From the NCBI RefSeq assembly GCF_000931465.1, contig NZ_CP010892.1:4115388-4179387 (forward strand): a stretch of 64,000 nt of DNA. The letters are read 5' to 3'. Made by a program: the position numbers and the translations under genes. Of this stretch, positions 24,006-32,643 are shown piece by piece. Below the pieces are notes generated by a model, which saw only the letters and a list, made by a program, of their open reading frames with translations, did not search any database and was not told the origin of the DNA. The stretch is from Pseudomonas sp. MRSN 12121. GTDB lineage: Bacteria > Pseudomonadota > Gammaproteobacteria > Pseudomonadales > Pseudomonadaceae. Position 1 is the first letter of the stretch. Every line of letters starts with the position of its first letter.

Positions 24006-24422
24006 TTAGTCAACAACGCCAGTTGCGCGGTAGAGTCCCCGGGCACCAGCAACAGCATCCGAATGTGTACTTCCTTGAATACGATTTACAGCATACAGAG
24101 ACAGCAGTTCACTACAATCCTGCTTAGTCTTGGCACCAAGAAGTACGGCATTGGCCCCTTCGATTACATCAGTAGCCTCAGCGTAGCGACCTTCAGCACG
24201 AATTTTCTTGGTAATAAACCAGGCGATATTGGCGAGTTTTTCCTCATTCTCGACATTGCATACGGTTAGGCCTCTCGTAAGTGCAGCCTGGGTGCGCTCC
24301 ACCTCTGGAGAGCTGCTTTTAAGCGTTTTATCTAGGCTCAGTGTTGTTAGCTTTTCCGCAATAGTCTCCGCGCTTGCCGCCATGGAACACAGTGAAGCGA
24401 GAATAAAAAATACAGTTTTCAA
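24006..24422 (-). CDS. Small secreted protein (moron), unknown
   Basis: A 138-residue protein with a clear signal peptide (MKTVFFILASLCSMAASA, cut before ET). The start is TTG, with AGGGA 9 bases upstream. The mature part is helical with two Cys (CNVENEE and DCSELL) that may pair in the periplasm. It is relatively A/T-rich. It lies in line with the repressor and the zinc-ribbon gene, so it is likely expressed in the lysogen and may alter host surface traits or exclude other phages. No family is recognised. Confidence 0.72.
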   Translation of the reverse strand: MKTVFFILASLCSMAASAETIAEKLTTLSLDKTLKSSSPEVERTQAALTRGLTVCNVENEEKLANIAWFITKKIRAEGRYAEATDVIEGANAVLLGAKTKQDCSELLSLYAVNRIQGSTHSDAVAGARGLYRATGVVD

Positions 24423-24479
24423 AGTTAATTTCCCTATTTAACAGTCTGAAGAAGCCTTCGCGTCTCTTGATCCCTTTAT

Positions 24480-24983
24480 TTATCGGGCTGATTGCAGGAT
24501 CACGAATGCCAGAAGCCCAGCTACCACCGAAACACCAATCACCCAATGCTGAAGAGTGTCAGGGAAGTACCCTTTGAGAGAGAAGCCTGAAATAGCAACA
24601 GAGGCACTGACTATAAATGTTTTCAACAGAAACGTATTGGTCTCTTTCCTGCGCTGCTCTGCTTGCTGTTTTGCTCTGTGGTCTGCTTCAACCTGGTCAT
24701 GATTATGCAAGTTGTAGTCACAGTGCATACATAGCTGCGTATAACGCCAAGTGGACTTTCCGCACTGAGGACAACTCCTTGCGCGATCACTCTCCAGAGG
24801 GGGAGGCTCTTTCCCTGAGCGTATCTCAAACGTCTGGGTCCCCAGGTTTATATGGGTATTGTTACCTCTACCCCTTATTTTGATCCTCAACTCATGATCT
24901 TTACCGTCATCAGGTAGGTCCCCGATTTCCTTGGTCAGACTAGCGGAAAGAGCTTGAACCAAATCTTCATCCCCAATACGCAT
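24480..24983 (-). CDS. Zinc-ribbon membrane protein (moron), unknown
   Basis: A 167-residue protein starting MRIGDEDLVQALSASLTKEI; AAGGAG is 5 bases upstream of the ATG at 24983. Parts in order: a ~70-residue N-terminal domain with GRGNNTHINLGTQTFEI, a zinc ribbon CPQCGKSTWRYTQLCMHCDYN near residues 72-92, a charged helix, and two C-terminal membrane helices. It starts 18 bp after the repressor stop, so it is probably made in the lysogen. Superinfection exclusion is a plausible but untested role. Confidence 0.75.
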   Translation of the reverse strand: MRIGDEDLVQALSASLTKEIGDLPDDGKDHELRIKIRGRGNNTHINLGTQTFEIRSGKEPPPLESDRARSCPQCGKSTWRYTQLCMHCDYNLHNHDQVEADHRAKQQAEQRRKETNTFLLKTFIVSASVAISGFSLKGYFPDTLQHWVIGVSVVAGLLAFVILQSAR

Positions 24984-25001
24984 ACGCACTCCTTTCTTGC
25001 A

Positions 25002-25451
25002 TCAGTGGCTTACCACTAACTTCAGAACTCTATCTACGTGAGAATCATCAAGCTGCTTTTCTTGAGCCAGAAAATTGTATACCTCCGCTGTTTTCGCAAC
25101 TAGCTGTGTAGCGGGCCAACGCTTACCTGCCTGTTTAGCGGCTGCCTCAAGCATTTCGGCAATTCTATTTAGCCGCTGAACATCGATTGGCTTGAAACTC
25201 TCGACGCCGCTTGTAGATGCCTTATTTGGCACTTGTCGGGTCTTCTCTCGATTCCCGGTCAGTACGTAAAGCGCATCCAGACCGACCTCAATCCATTTCT
25301 CAAGAGATGACGCGTCAGGGCTAGAACGGCCTTGCTCCCAGCCAATTTGTGACCGTTTAGACGCATCGACCAAAGCGGCAAAATCGGGCTGGGTGTAGCC
25401 CAGCCGTTCCCGTTCTTCTTTGAGTCGCTCACCAAGTGTTTTTTTTGGCAC
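25002..25451 (-). CDS. Prophage repressor (Cro/C1-type HTH)
   Basis: A 149-residue protein. The GTG at 25451 (reading VPKKTLGERLKEERERLGYT) has AAGGAT 5 bases upstream and gives the normal repressor start; the ATG-like start at 25496 lies inside the early promoter region. Residues about 5-65 form an XRE helix-turn-helix (YTQPDFAALVDASKRSQIGW). The C-terminal half is helical and may oligomerise; it has no LexA-type protease motif. It is divergent from the early genes and sits beside their promoter. Confidence 0.88.
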   Translation of the reverse strand: MPKKTLGERLKEERERLGYTQPDFAALVDASKRSQIGWEQGRSSPDASSLEKWIEVGLDALYVLTGNREKTRQVPNKASTSGVESFKPIDVQRLNRIAEMLEAAAKQAGKRWPATQLVAKTAEVYNFLAQEKQLDDSHVDRVLKLVVSH

Positions 25452-25460
25452 TTTATATCC

Positions 25461-25489
25461 TTGACAGGTGCAAAAAATGGCACCAATAT
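25461..25489 (+). promoter_or_regulatory. Early promoter with candidate repressor operator
   Basis: A rightward sigma-70-like promoter: TTGACA at 25461-25466, a 17-bp spacer, CAATAT at 25484-25489. The spacer holds an inverted repeat GGTGC-(N7)-GGCACC at 25467-25484, well placed for repressor binding. It would drive the operon starting at 25607. Confidence 0.68.
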
Positions 25490-25606
25490 CTACCACAGAA
25501 AACAGCGATAAACCTCACGTAGCCATGAAATACCGCGTAACGCTATTGGAGGCGCATTAGCGCTAGTTCACCAAGTAAAGCCGCAATTTACCACACAGGA
25601 GGCGCC

Positions 25607-25876
25607 ATGAACGGCCCCGCAACGTCACTTGATTCGGCGCCACTGCCGTATCCACAAACACCCACAAGCGCCAATGCCTGGTTTGTGAGTCATGGCATTT
25701 GCAAATCTCAATGGGCTAGGGCCCTGGGCTTTGATCGCATGACCGTTGTCGACCTCTTGCGCGGACGACTGAAGGGCCACCGTGGCGAAGCACACCACGT
25801 AGCTGTTGCCCTGGGGCTGAAGCCCAATCCCGCCCGCGCCAAATCAAAACCAGCTGTCGCAGCTAAAGCCGCGTAA
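25607..25876 (+). CDS. Ner/BcepMu gp16-type DNA-binding protein
   Basis: An 89-residue protein with AGGAGG 4 bases before its ATG. The central part (NAWFVSHGICKSQWARALGFDRMTVVDLLRGRLKGHRGEAHHVAVALGLKPNP, positions about 24-76) is a small HTH typical of the BcepMu gp16 family. The end is Ala/Lys-rich. It is the first early gene and likely acts like Ner, turning down the repressor and early promoters during lytic growth. Confidence 0.82.
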   Translation: MNGPATSLDSAPLPYPQTPTSANAWFVSHGICKSQWARALGFDRMTVVDLLRGRLKGHRGEAHHVAVALGLKPNPARAKSKPAVAAKAA

Positions 25877-25888
25877 CCGGAGCCATTC

Positions 25889-26191
25889 ATGACTCAACCT
25901 GTTTCTGCCGCCGCTCGCACCCTGCGCGTACTCAAAGCCCTGAAAGGCCACACCATCACGGGCCTCAGCAATACCGAACTCACCCAGCTGACAAAAGACA
26001 GCCCCAGCAATATCAGCCGCGCCATGCAGACCCTCATAGAGGAAGGCTTGGCCGTGAAGCTGGATAACGGTCGCTTCGCCCATTCAATCGGCATGTTGCA
26101 AATCGCACAGGCCCACGCTGAACACATGGCGCGCTTGACCCAGCGCATGCAGGAAACCAATCAGCGCATCGCCGCTGGCTCGATGAACTAA
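25889..26191 (+). CDS. IclR-like winged-helix protein
   Basis: A 100-residue protein with a single winged-helix of the IclR N-terminal kind (RTLRVLKALKGHTITGLSNT, then SPSNISRAMQTLIEEGLAVK), followed by a helical tail. No effector domain is present. It is the second early gene and is probably a phage regulator. Confidence 0.8.
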   Translation: MTQPVSAAARTLRVLKALKGHTITGLSNTELTQLTKDSPSNISRAMQTLIEEGLAVKLDNGRFAHSIGMLQIAQAHAEHMARLTQRMQETNQRIAAGSMN

Positions 26192-26202
26192 GGAGAAACA
26201 CC

Positions 26203-27090
26203 ATGGCACGCACTAAAAGCCAACCCGCACCCACTGTTGAAACTACCCCTCTGGATGGCGAAGTACTTACGGCCAATCAGAACCTGATGGCGGACAACTG
26301 CGCCGTAGTCATGAACCAGTTCGGTGATGGTCTCCCTTATGAGCGTACCCGACTGATCAACGAGGCCCGCTTCTACATGGCCCAAAGTGCCGAGGCAATG
26401 CTGGAAGCGGGTAAGCGCCTGATTGTCCTCAAGGAAAACGAGCCGTATGGCGAGTTTGAACAGATCGTTCGGGAACAGCTCGGCATGCCGGAGCGGACAG
26501 CCCAACGCATGATGCAGGCGTCTCTCAAGTACCTGTCACCTCAACTTGAGGCAAAAGCGCCAGCGCTGGCGCTTTTGGGTAAGACCAAGCTGTTTGAGCT
26601 GATTGCCGAGGATGACGAAGACCTGGAAGCCCTGGCAGAGGGGGGAACTGTTGCCGGGTTGTCCCTGGAAGACATAGACCGGATGACCAGCCGCGAGCTG
26701 CGTGCCGCGCTTCGTGACTCCCGCGAAAACGCCAAGGCACAAGGTGAAGTGCTGGCGAAGCGTTCCAGTGATCTGCAACAAGCCAAGGACGAACTCGATG
26801 TCGCCCGCAAGCGTATCCAGGGCCAGCCCCTGGACGTAGTTATCAAGGAGCTGCGCGTTGAAGTGACGGCCCTTGCGTTTGAAGTCGAATCGACCTCGTT
26901 GGGCAAGTTGCGCGAAGGCTTCATGAAGATGGCGGAACACGCCAATGATGCCGGCCAAGACCATCGTACCTTCCAGGCCGGCCTGATCCATCAGTTGGAA
27001 ATCGTCCTCGCCAGCATTCGCAGTGAATTCCATCTGCCCGCACGCCAGGCCGATACCGACCCCGTCTGGATGGCTGCGGAAGAGGCCTGA
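26203..27090 (+). CDS. DUF3102 family protein
   Basis: A 295-residue protein. Residues about 45-125 carry the DUF3102 pattern (AEAMLEAGKRLIVLKENEPY, then GMPERTAQRMMQASLKYLSP), which resembles a helix-turn-helix region. A long coiled coil follows (SRELRAALRDSRENAKAQGE ...). Proteins of this kind precede the transposase in many BcepMu-like phages. They may help in transposition or DNA partition; the role is unproved. A short palindrome (AAAAGCGCCAGCGCTGGCGCTTTT cut at 26551-26577) lies within the gene. Confidence 0.8.
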   Translation: MARTKSQPAPTVETTPLDGEVLTANQNLMADNCAVVMNQFGDGLPYERTRLINEARFYMAQSAEAMLEAGKRLIVLKENEPYGEFEQIVREQLGMPERTAQRMMQASLKYLSPQLEAKAPALALLGKTKLFELIAEDDEDLEALAEGGTVAGLSLEDIDRMTSRELRAALRDSRENAKAQGEVLAKRSSDLQQAKDELDVARKRIQGQPLDVVIKELRVEVTALAFEVESTSLGKLREGFMKMAEHANDAGQDHRTFQAGLIHQLEIVLASIRSEFHLPARQADTDPVWMAAEEA

Positions 27091-27092
27091 AC

Positions 27093-28868
27093 ATGAACCC
27101 GGTTCAGACCCAGCTTCTGACCCAAATCGCCCAACGGGCAGCCAATGCGCCGCACGGTCAACGTACCGCTATCTACAAGGCGGGCGCGGCCGACTTGGGT
27201 ATCTCAATCCAAACCCTACAGCGCAAGCTGAAGGAGGTCTCAGTGACCAAACCACGCAAACGCCGCAGTGATGCCGGGTGCAGTGCCCTACCACTGGAAG
27301 AAGCGCAGAAGATATCGGCCGTGTTGCTGGAATCGATCCGCGCCAACAGCAAACAGCTATCCACCATTGAGCGCGCCGTTGAACGTCTGCGCAGCAATGG
27401 GTTGATCATGGCAGGTCGAGTTGATGAAGCCACCGGACTGTTTCAACCGCTGAGCAACGGCGCCATCAGTCGTGCCCTGAAGGGCTACAAGCTCCATCCT
27501 GACCAGCTGCTGCAGGATGCTCCGGCCGTGTCGCTGGCCAGCAACCACCCCAACCACGTTTGGCAGGTGGACGCGTCGATCTCGACGCAGTTCTATCTGG
27601 CGGATGACGGGGCGCGGGCTATGAACAAGGCCGAGTTCTATGACGGTAAACCCGGCAACCTGAAGAAGATCGAGCGCCAACGCCTGTGGCGCTATGTGAT
27701 CACCGACCACACCAGCGGCACCTTGTACCTGGAGTACGTGTTGGGTGCTGAGTCGGCCGATAACCTGTGCGCCGTGCTGATCAATGCAATGCAGAAACGC
27801 CACGAAGCGGACCCGTTCCACGGCGTGCCCTGGATGCTGATGACCGACCCTGGCGCGGCGATGACCAGCGGCATGTTCCGTAACCTCTGCCGTGCCATGT
27901 CCATCGATTTGATCATTAACCAGGTCGGCAATGCACGAGCCAAGGGCCAGGTCGAGCAAGCGCACAACATTGTCGAGCGTGAGTTTGAGAGCGCACTGAA
28001 GTTCCAGGCCGCAAACAGCCTGGAGCAAATCAACACCTGGGCCGGAAAGTGGATGCGTTATTACAACGCAACCGCGATTCACACACGCACCCGGCGCACT
28101 CGTTATGGCGTGTGGCAGTTGATCACGCAGGAACAGCTGCGCCTGGCACCAAGCATTGAGGTCTGCCGTGATCTGGCGGTCAGCACGCCGGAGTACCGCA
28201 CGGTCAGCAACCTATTGCGTATCTCGTTCCGTGGTGATCAGTTCGATGTCAGCTCGGTGCCACGGGTCATGGTTGGTGAAAAGTTGCTGATCACCCGCAA
28301 CTGCTGGCGTGACAAAGATGCCGCTATTGCTGTCCTGGTCGGTGAAGACGGCCGCGAGCAATACCACATTATCGAGCGGATCGGCATGGATCAGTTCGGG
28401 TTTGCGCAGACCTCGGCCACCATTGGTGAGCAATACAAGAGTCATGCTGAAACCCCGGCCCAGGCCTCGCGCAAAGTCCTGGAACAGATCGCCACCGGCA
28501 CCACCAACCTGGCCGACGCTGAAGCCGCACGCAAGGCCAAGGCCGTGCCGTTCGGTGGCCTGATCGATCCTCACAAACATGTCAGCGACACCGTGTTGCC
28601 TGCCTACATGCCGCGTCGTGGTACGTCGCTCAATGTCAACGCGCCAACCGTAGAGCATGCGCTGCTGACCCATGTCGAGGCAGCGAAGTTGCTTCAACCA
28701 CGCTTGGCCAATTTCTGGTCCGGTGAATCCTTTGGTTGGCTACAGCGGGAATACCCCGAGGGCGTTCCCCAAGACAAGCTCGATGACATCGAAGCTGAGC
28801 TGAAACGCCCCGTTGAAGTCACCCGTACACCACTCAGCCTGGTGCGGGCTGCAGCTGGAGGTCAGTGA
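27093..28868 (+). CDS. Phage transposase A (DDE, BcepMu TnpA-like)
   Basis: A 591-residue DDE transposase that joins phage ends to target DNA for integration and replication. An N-terminal HTH region is followed by the catalytic core. The triad is D160 (VWQVDAS), D252 (LMTDPGAA) and E288 (GQVEQAHNIVE), the DD35E spacing. A Mu transposase C-terminal-type domain (VSSVPRVMVGEKLLI) follows. It belongs with the Tn552/BcepMu branch rather than Mu itself. Its stop overlaps the start of the ATPase gene (TGATG), the standard A-B coupling. Confidence 0.94.
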   Translation: MNPVQTQLLTQIAQRAANAPHGQRTAIYKAGAADLGISIQTLQRKLKEVSVTKPRKRRSDAGCSALPLEEAQKISAVLLESIRANSKQLSTIERAVERLRSNGLIMAGRVDEATGLFQPLSNGAISRALKGYKLHPDQLLQDAPAVSLASNHPNHVWQVDASISTQFYLADDGARAMNKAEFYDGKPGNLKKIERQRLWRYVITDHTSGTLYLEYVLGAESADNLCAVLINAMQKRHEADPFHGVPWMLMTDPGAAMTSGMFRNLCRAMSIDLIINQVGNARAKGQVEQAHNIVEREFESALKFQAANSLEQINTWAGKWMRYYNATAIHTRTRRTRYGVWQLITQEQLRLAPSIEVCRDLAVSTPEYRTVSNLLRISFRGDQFDVSSVPRVMVGEKLLITRNCWRDKDAAIAVLVGEDGREQYHIIERIGMDQFGFAQTSATIGEQYKSHAETPAQASRKVLEQIATGTTNLADAEAARKAKAVPFGGLIDPHKHVSDTVLPAYMPRRGTSLNVNAPTVEHALLTHVEAAKLLQPRLANFWSGESFGWLQREYPEGVPQDKLDDIEAELKRPVEVTRTPLSLVRAAAGGQ

Positions 28869-30049
28869 TGTTGAAGCTGAAGCAAATTCTGCAGGGGGTG
28901 GGACGCCCTCAAAGGGCCTTGGCCGAGTCGCTGAACCTCAGCGGCGCCTCGGTCGCCCAACTGCTGAACCATGGTCAGTGGCCACGCAGCCTTGACTGCG
29001 ACGAACTGCAGGGACGCATCCGTGTGTTCCTGACCGAAGCCGGCGCCAACGATTCCGATATCGCCAACGCCTTTGAAGAAGTGGATCTGCCGTGCGCCAA
29101 CACGGCAGATCCGGCCCTTAATGAAGAGCCGTCCGGGGAGGACGAACCTATGTTACTGCCAAAGCAGACGTTACAGCCAAATACACGGAAAGCCTTCGGC
29201 CTGCTCCGCGATCCCTTTAGTGATCTGCAATGCACGCAAGATATGTGGCTCAGCCCTGAAATCCGCTACGTGCGGGAGTTCATGTATCAGACGGCGCGTC
29301 ACGGCGGGTTCCTCGCTGTTGTGGGCCAGTCAGGTGCAGGCAAAAGCACGCTGCGCCGTGACCTGGTGAACCGGATCACCGAGAACAATGACCCGGTGAT
29401 CATCATCGAGCCCTATGTCCTGTCCTCGGAAGACAGCGAAGCCAAGGGCAAACCGCTGAAAAGCACGCACATTGCCGAGTCCATGATGGCGGCGGTGGCA
29501 CCCCTGGAAAAAGTGAAGAGCAGCCCCGAGGCGCGTTTCGCCCAGCTGCACAAGGCGCTGAAGGAATCCACTGCGGCCGGGTATCGCCATTGCCTGGTAA
29601 TCGAAGAAGCGCACAGCCTGCCGGTCTCGACGCTCAAACATCTCAAGCGTTTCCTTGAGCTGGAAGTCGGCTTCACCAAGCTGATCAGCATCATCATGAT
29701 CGCTCAGACAGAGCTTCTGATGAAGCTCAGCGAGCGCAACGCCGACGTGCGCGAGGTGGTGCAGCGTTGCGAACGGATCGACCTGGAGCCAATTGCAGGC
29801 GAGCGCCTGGGGGAGTTCCTGAAGTTTCGTTTCGAGCGTGCGAACAAAGCGCTCGACGATGTTATCGACGCCAGCGGTATCCAGGCGATTGCTGAACGTC
29901 TGTCGCAGCCAAGCAAGCGCGGTGGACGTGACGAGACTGTTTCGTCGCTGTACCCGCTGGCCATCGGCAACCTGGTAGTCGCGTCGATGAATCTGGCCGC
30001 CAAGCTGGGCGCGCCGATGATCACCGCCGACATTGTGAAGGGGGTGTGA
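28868..30049 (+). CDS. Transposition AAA+ ATPase B (MuB/TniB-like)
   Basis: A 393-residue ATPase that selects target DNA and stimulates the transposase. The N-terminus has a short HTH (ALAESLNLSGASVAQLLNHG). The AAA+ core has Walker A VVGQSGAGKST and Walker B CLVIEEAHSL, then the ExeA-like SIIMIAQTELLMKL. The ATG at 28868 has GGAGG 6 bases upstream and overlaps the transposase stop. Confidence 0.93.
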   Translation: MLKLKQILQGVGRPQRALAESLNLSGASVAQLLNHGQWPRSLDCDELQGRIRVFLTEAGANDSDIANAFEEVDLPCANTADPALNEEPSGEDEPMLLPKQTLQPNTRKAFGLLRDPFSDLQCTQDMWLSPEIRYVREFMYQTARHGGFLAVVGQSGAGKSTLRRDLVNRITENNDPVIIIEPYVLSSEDSEAKGKPLKSTHIAESMMAAVAPLEKVKSSPEARFAQLHKALKESTAAGYRHCLVIEEAHSLPVSTLKHLKRFLELEVGFTKLISIIMIAQTELLMKLSERNADVREVVQRCERIDLEPIAGERLGEFLKFRFERANKALDDVIDASGIQAIAERLSQPSKRGGRDETVSSLYPLAIGNLVVASMNLAAKLGAPMITADIVKGV

Positions 30050-30050
30050 T

Positions 30051-30371
30051 ATGGCCGCTCTATACCTGGTCGGGGTTCAAGTGACACTGCCGCCGAGCAT
30101 CTTGACGGAAGAGTTTCCCGTGAAGCTGTGCGCCTTCAACGAGCTGACCCGCGATTTCCGCCAGGCCGGCATCGTGATCAAACACCTGGTGTTGATCGAC
30201 AACAAAATCTTTATCGAACAGTCCAGCGTCGAGCTGCTTTTGCGCCGGTTTGGGCATGAGCTGCGGCGCATGCGCAGCACGTCTAGGGGCCGCTTCACTT
30301 GCCACACCGTAGAGATTCGCGGCGTTGATGTCGCTTGGTACTCCCTGGTGAAGGAGCAGGACCATGAATGA
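30051..30371 (+). CDS. Early phage protein, unknown
   Basis: A 106-residue protein (MAALYLVGVQVTLPPSILTE ...) one base after the ATPase stop. Two beta-rich halves flank a basic segment RRFGHELRRMRSTSRGRF. No family is recognised. It overlaps the next gene by 8 nt, so it belongs to the early operon. Confidence 0.75.
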   Translation: MAALYLVGVQVTLPPSILTEEFPVKLCAFNELTRDFRQAGIVIKHLVLIDNKIFIEQSSVELLLRRFGHELRRMRSTSRGRFTCHTVEIRGVDVAWYSLVKEQDHE

Positions 30372-30648
30372 CGTCATCGTTCACGCATGTTCGACCCTCT
30401 GCAACCCGGACCTTCTCAGCGAGCAACAGGTTCGGGCTGAGCTGAAACGGGCCAACGATGAGCTGTTCGGTAAAGACCTGAAGATCATCGAACTGAAAGA
30501 GCAGGTCCACTCCCTCAACACGACTTTGGTGAGACTCGCCAAGCTGCAGCTCGCTGGTAACTACAGCGACATCTATAGCGAGATGCAGCGGCTCGGCGAC
30601 TACTACCAACAACAGATGGCAGCTCTCGCTGCAAGGCAGGTTCACTGA
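30364..30648 (+). CDS. Small coiled-coil early protein, unknown
   Basis: A 94-residue helical protein; residues 20-60 (EQQVRAELKRANDELFGKDL then KIIELKEQVHSLNTTLVRLA) form a coiled coil. Overlaps of 8 and 1 nt with its neighbours show it is part of the early operon. The function is unknown. Confidence 0.75.
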   Translation: MNDVIVHACSTLCNPDLLSEQQVRAELKRANDELFGKDLKIIELKEQVHSLNTTLVRLAKLQLAGNYSDIYSEMQRLGDYYQQQMAALAARQVH

Positions 30649-30851
30649 TGAGTACGCAATTGGATCTCAAGTGCCCTTGCAAAGGGCCGCTATTTGCTCG
30701 TTCTGAATCCGCTGCTCACGACGAACAACTCATAGACGTTGTGGTGGAGTGCAAGGCCTGTGGGCGCACGCTCAACAGTTTTATCTCTATCGATGAAATG
30801 CTGGTTCTGGACGAAGGCTCCAGCTGCGGCAAGGAGAACGCTGATGTCTGA
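30648..30851 (+). CDS. Small Cys-rich early protein, possible zinc finger
   Basis: A 67-residue protein with two Cys pairs (LKCPCKG near residue 10 and VECKACGRT near residue 36), so it could hold one zinc ion. The last part is acidic. It overlaps the DUF3164 gene start by 8 nt. The function is unknown. Confidence 0.72.
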   Translation: MSTQLDLKCPCKGPLFARSESAAHDEQLIDVVVECKACGRTLNSFISIDEMLVLDEGSSCGKENADV

Positions 30852-31461
30852 TATCAAAATTCCAGAAGGCTTTGTCCGCAACGCCATCGGCCACCTGGTG
30901 CCGGTTGACCAGGTGCGCGAGCAGGACAAGCTGCGCGACCAGGTAGCAGCCGAGCTTGCCGAAGCGGCCAAAAAGCTGCACCTGGATCTGAAGAACTTCA
31001 AGAAAAAATCGCTCGGTGACATCGCCGATCTGATCAGCATCGCGGGCGAACGCTACGGCGTCCAGATGGGCGGCAAGAAAGGCAACGTGACCATTGCCAC
31101 CTATGACGGCAAGTACAAGGTCGTGCGCTCGCACACGGATCGGCTGACCTTCACCGAGGAAATGGAAGTGGCCAAGGTCATGGTGTACGACTGCATCAAG
31201 ACCTGGAGCAAGGGCGCGGACAACCATTTGCTGGCCATCGTAGACCGTACCTTCAGCCCAAACCGCAATGGCCAGATCAAGACCTCTGATGTGCTGGACC
31301 TGCTGCGTTTGGAGATCGATGACGACACCTGGAAAGCAGCGATGAAAGCTGTGAAGGACTCAATCCTGGTATCTGGCAGTGCCGTGTACATCCGCGTTTA
31401 CGAGCGGGTCAATGGCACCGACGAGTACCGGGCCATTCCTCTTGACCTGGCGGTGGTGTGA
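30844..31461 (+). CDS. DUF3164 family protein
   Basis: A 205-residue protein starting MSDIKIPEGFVRNAIGHLVP behind AAGGAG (7 bases). The family pattern is complete: GHLVPVDQVREQDKLRDQVA, FKKKSLGDIADLISIAGERYG, and DGKYKVVRSHTDRLTFTEEM. It is found beside the transposition genes in most Mu-like phages of Proteobacteria. Its biochemical role is not established. Confidence 0.9.
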   Translation: MSDIKIPEGFVRNAIGHLVPVDQVREQDKLRDQVAAELAEAAKKLHLDLKNFKKKSLGDIADLISIAGERYGVQMGGKKGNVTIATYDGKYKVVRSHTDRLTFTEEMEVAKVMVYDCIKTWSKGADNHLLAIVDRTFSPNRNGQIKTSDVLDLLRLEIDDDTWKAAMKAVKDSILVSGSAVYIRVYERVNGTDEYRAIPLDLAVV

Positions 31462-31462
31462 T

Positions 31463-31678
31463 ATGGGGCGTCTTACTTCAATGCAATGGCCTAAGACAAC
31501 TCTGTTCGATCTGCTTGAGGATGCTGAGGCCAGCACAAAAGGCATTTTCGACATCGTTCATCTGGAGCTTGAGTCGGGCCGTAGCTATGTAATCGCCGTA
31601 GTTCACGGTGAGCCGGATCAAGTAGACGAAGTTGCCGAGGTACTTGAAACGCTGAAACAGAAACTGGAGGGGATGTGA
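31463..31678 (+). CDS. Small early protein, unknown
   Basis: A 71-residue acidic protein (MGRLTSMQWPKTTLFDLLED ...) starting 1 nt after DUF3164. A second possible start is the Met seven codons in. The pattern VHLELESGRSYVIAVVHGEP suggests a small alpha/beta fold. No family is recognised. Confidence 0.65.
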   Translation: MGRLTSMQWPKTTLFDLLEDAEASTKGIFDIVHLELESGRSYVIAVVHGEPDQVDEVAEVLETLKQKLEGM

Positions 31679-31679
31679 C

Positions 31680-32372
31680 ATGGAAGAGAACCGCATCCTC
31701 GACAAGATCAAAAAATGCCTGGAGATGGCCAAGGGCAAAAGCTCCAACCCGAACGAGGCTGAGATCGCCTTGCGTCAGGCTCACAAGCTGATGGAGATCT
31801 ACAACCTGGAGATGGGCGACGTACTGGCCAGCATGGCCGGCGAGGCTAAGGTGGCTGCTGGCTCCGAAAGCGATCCGCCAGCTTGGCGGGTACGCCTGGC
31901 ACGTGTGTGTGCAGAGGCGTTCGGTACCCACTTCATTATCAGTACGTCTTGGTTTGAACAAGCATCCTTCATTTTCATTGGCTGCGCCGCAGCCCCTGAG
32001 CTGGCTGGTTACGCCTACCAGGTACTGGAGCGCCAGTTACAGAAGGCACGTCGTGACTATCTGGCCACACAAAAACGCTGTAAGCGCTCGACCAAGGTGG
32101 CACGGGGCGATGCCTTCGCCCATGGTTGGCTCGACGCTGTTTCGACCAAAGTAGAGCAGTTCGCCGGGGTAGAGGAAAACATCGCCGAGGCCATCCAGGC
32201 ATACATGTCGAAGAAGTACCCGAAACTCGGCCCGGCCAAGATGAAACGCCACAAGCTGAAAGCTCGCGACGAGGTGGCCAGCGATGCCGGCTATCGAGCG
32301 GGCAAGAATGCCCAACTTCATCACGGCCTCGGGCATCAGCCTGTGGCCCGGTTGACTCAGGGGGTTAGCTAA
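31680..32372 (+). CDS. DUF2786 domain protein
   Basis: A 230-residue protein with GGAGGGG 7 bases before the ATG. Residues 1-45 are the DUF2786 domain (ILDKIKKCLEMAKGKSSNPN, EAEIALRQAHKLMEIYNLEM). The rest (WRVRLARVCAEAFGTHFI ... VARGDAFAHGWLDAVSTKVE) is the C-terminal part seen in phage and plasmid homologues. The function is unknown, with possible DNA or metal binding. It is part of the early operon. Confidence 0.85.
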   Translation: MEENRILDKIKKCLEMAKGKSSNPNEAEIALRQAHKLMEIYNLEMGDVLASMAGEAKVAAGSESDPPAWRVRLARVCAEAFGTHFIISTSWFEQASFIFIGCAAAPELAGYAYQVLERQLQKARRDYLATQKRCKRSTKVARGDAFAHGWLDAVSTKVEQFAGVEENIAEAIQAYMSKKYPKLGPAKMKRHKLKARDEVASDAGYRAGKNAQLHHGLGHQPVARLTQGVS

Positions 32373-32642
32373 ATGACCGGACCAATCAGCGCAGATGTAT
32401 ATGACGGCGACGTGGAATTGATTTTTAGACGGATTCAGGAGTGGCATGCACATCGCATTAAGCAACTAGAGATGGTCGTGTACGCACCGGATGACGCGAT
32501 TTTCAAAGTCAATGGAGAAACCCTGCCGGAAAGCGATTTACGGGGTTTCAAAGCCGGGGTTGCTGTAGCTCTTTTGGCGTTCCGGGAGTTCCCCATAGAT
32601 ATCACCGATCTTGATGATCACGACACAGACGAGGGGGAGTGA
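32373..32642 (+). CDS. Small early protein, unknown
   Basis: An 89-residue acidic protein (MTGPISADVYDGDVELIFRR ...) immediately after the DUF2786 gene. A helix-rich start and a strongly acidic tail (ITDLDDHDTDEGE) are all that can be seen. Its local base composition is slightly richer in A/T. Confidence 0.68.
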   Translation: MTGPISADVYDGDVELIFRRIQEWHAHRIKQLEMVVYAPDDAIFKVNGETLPESDLRGFKAGVAVALLAFREFPIDITDLDDHDTDEGE

Positions 32643-32643
32643 C

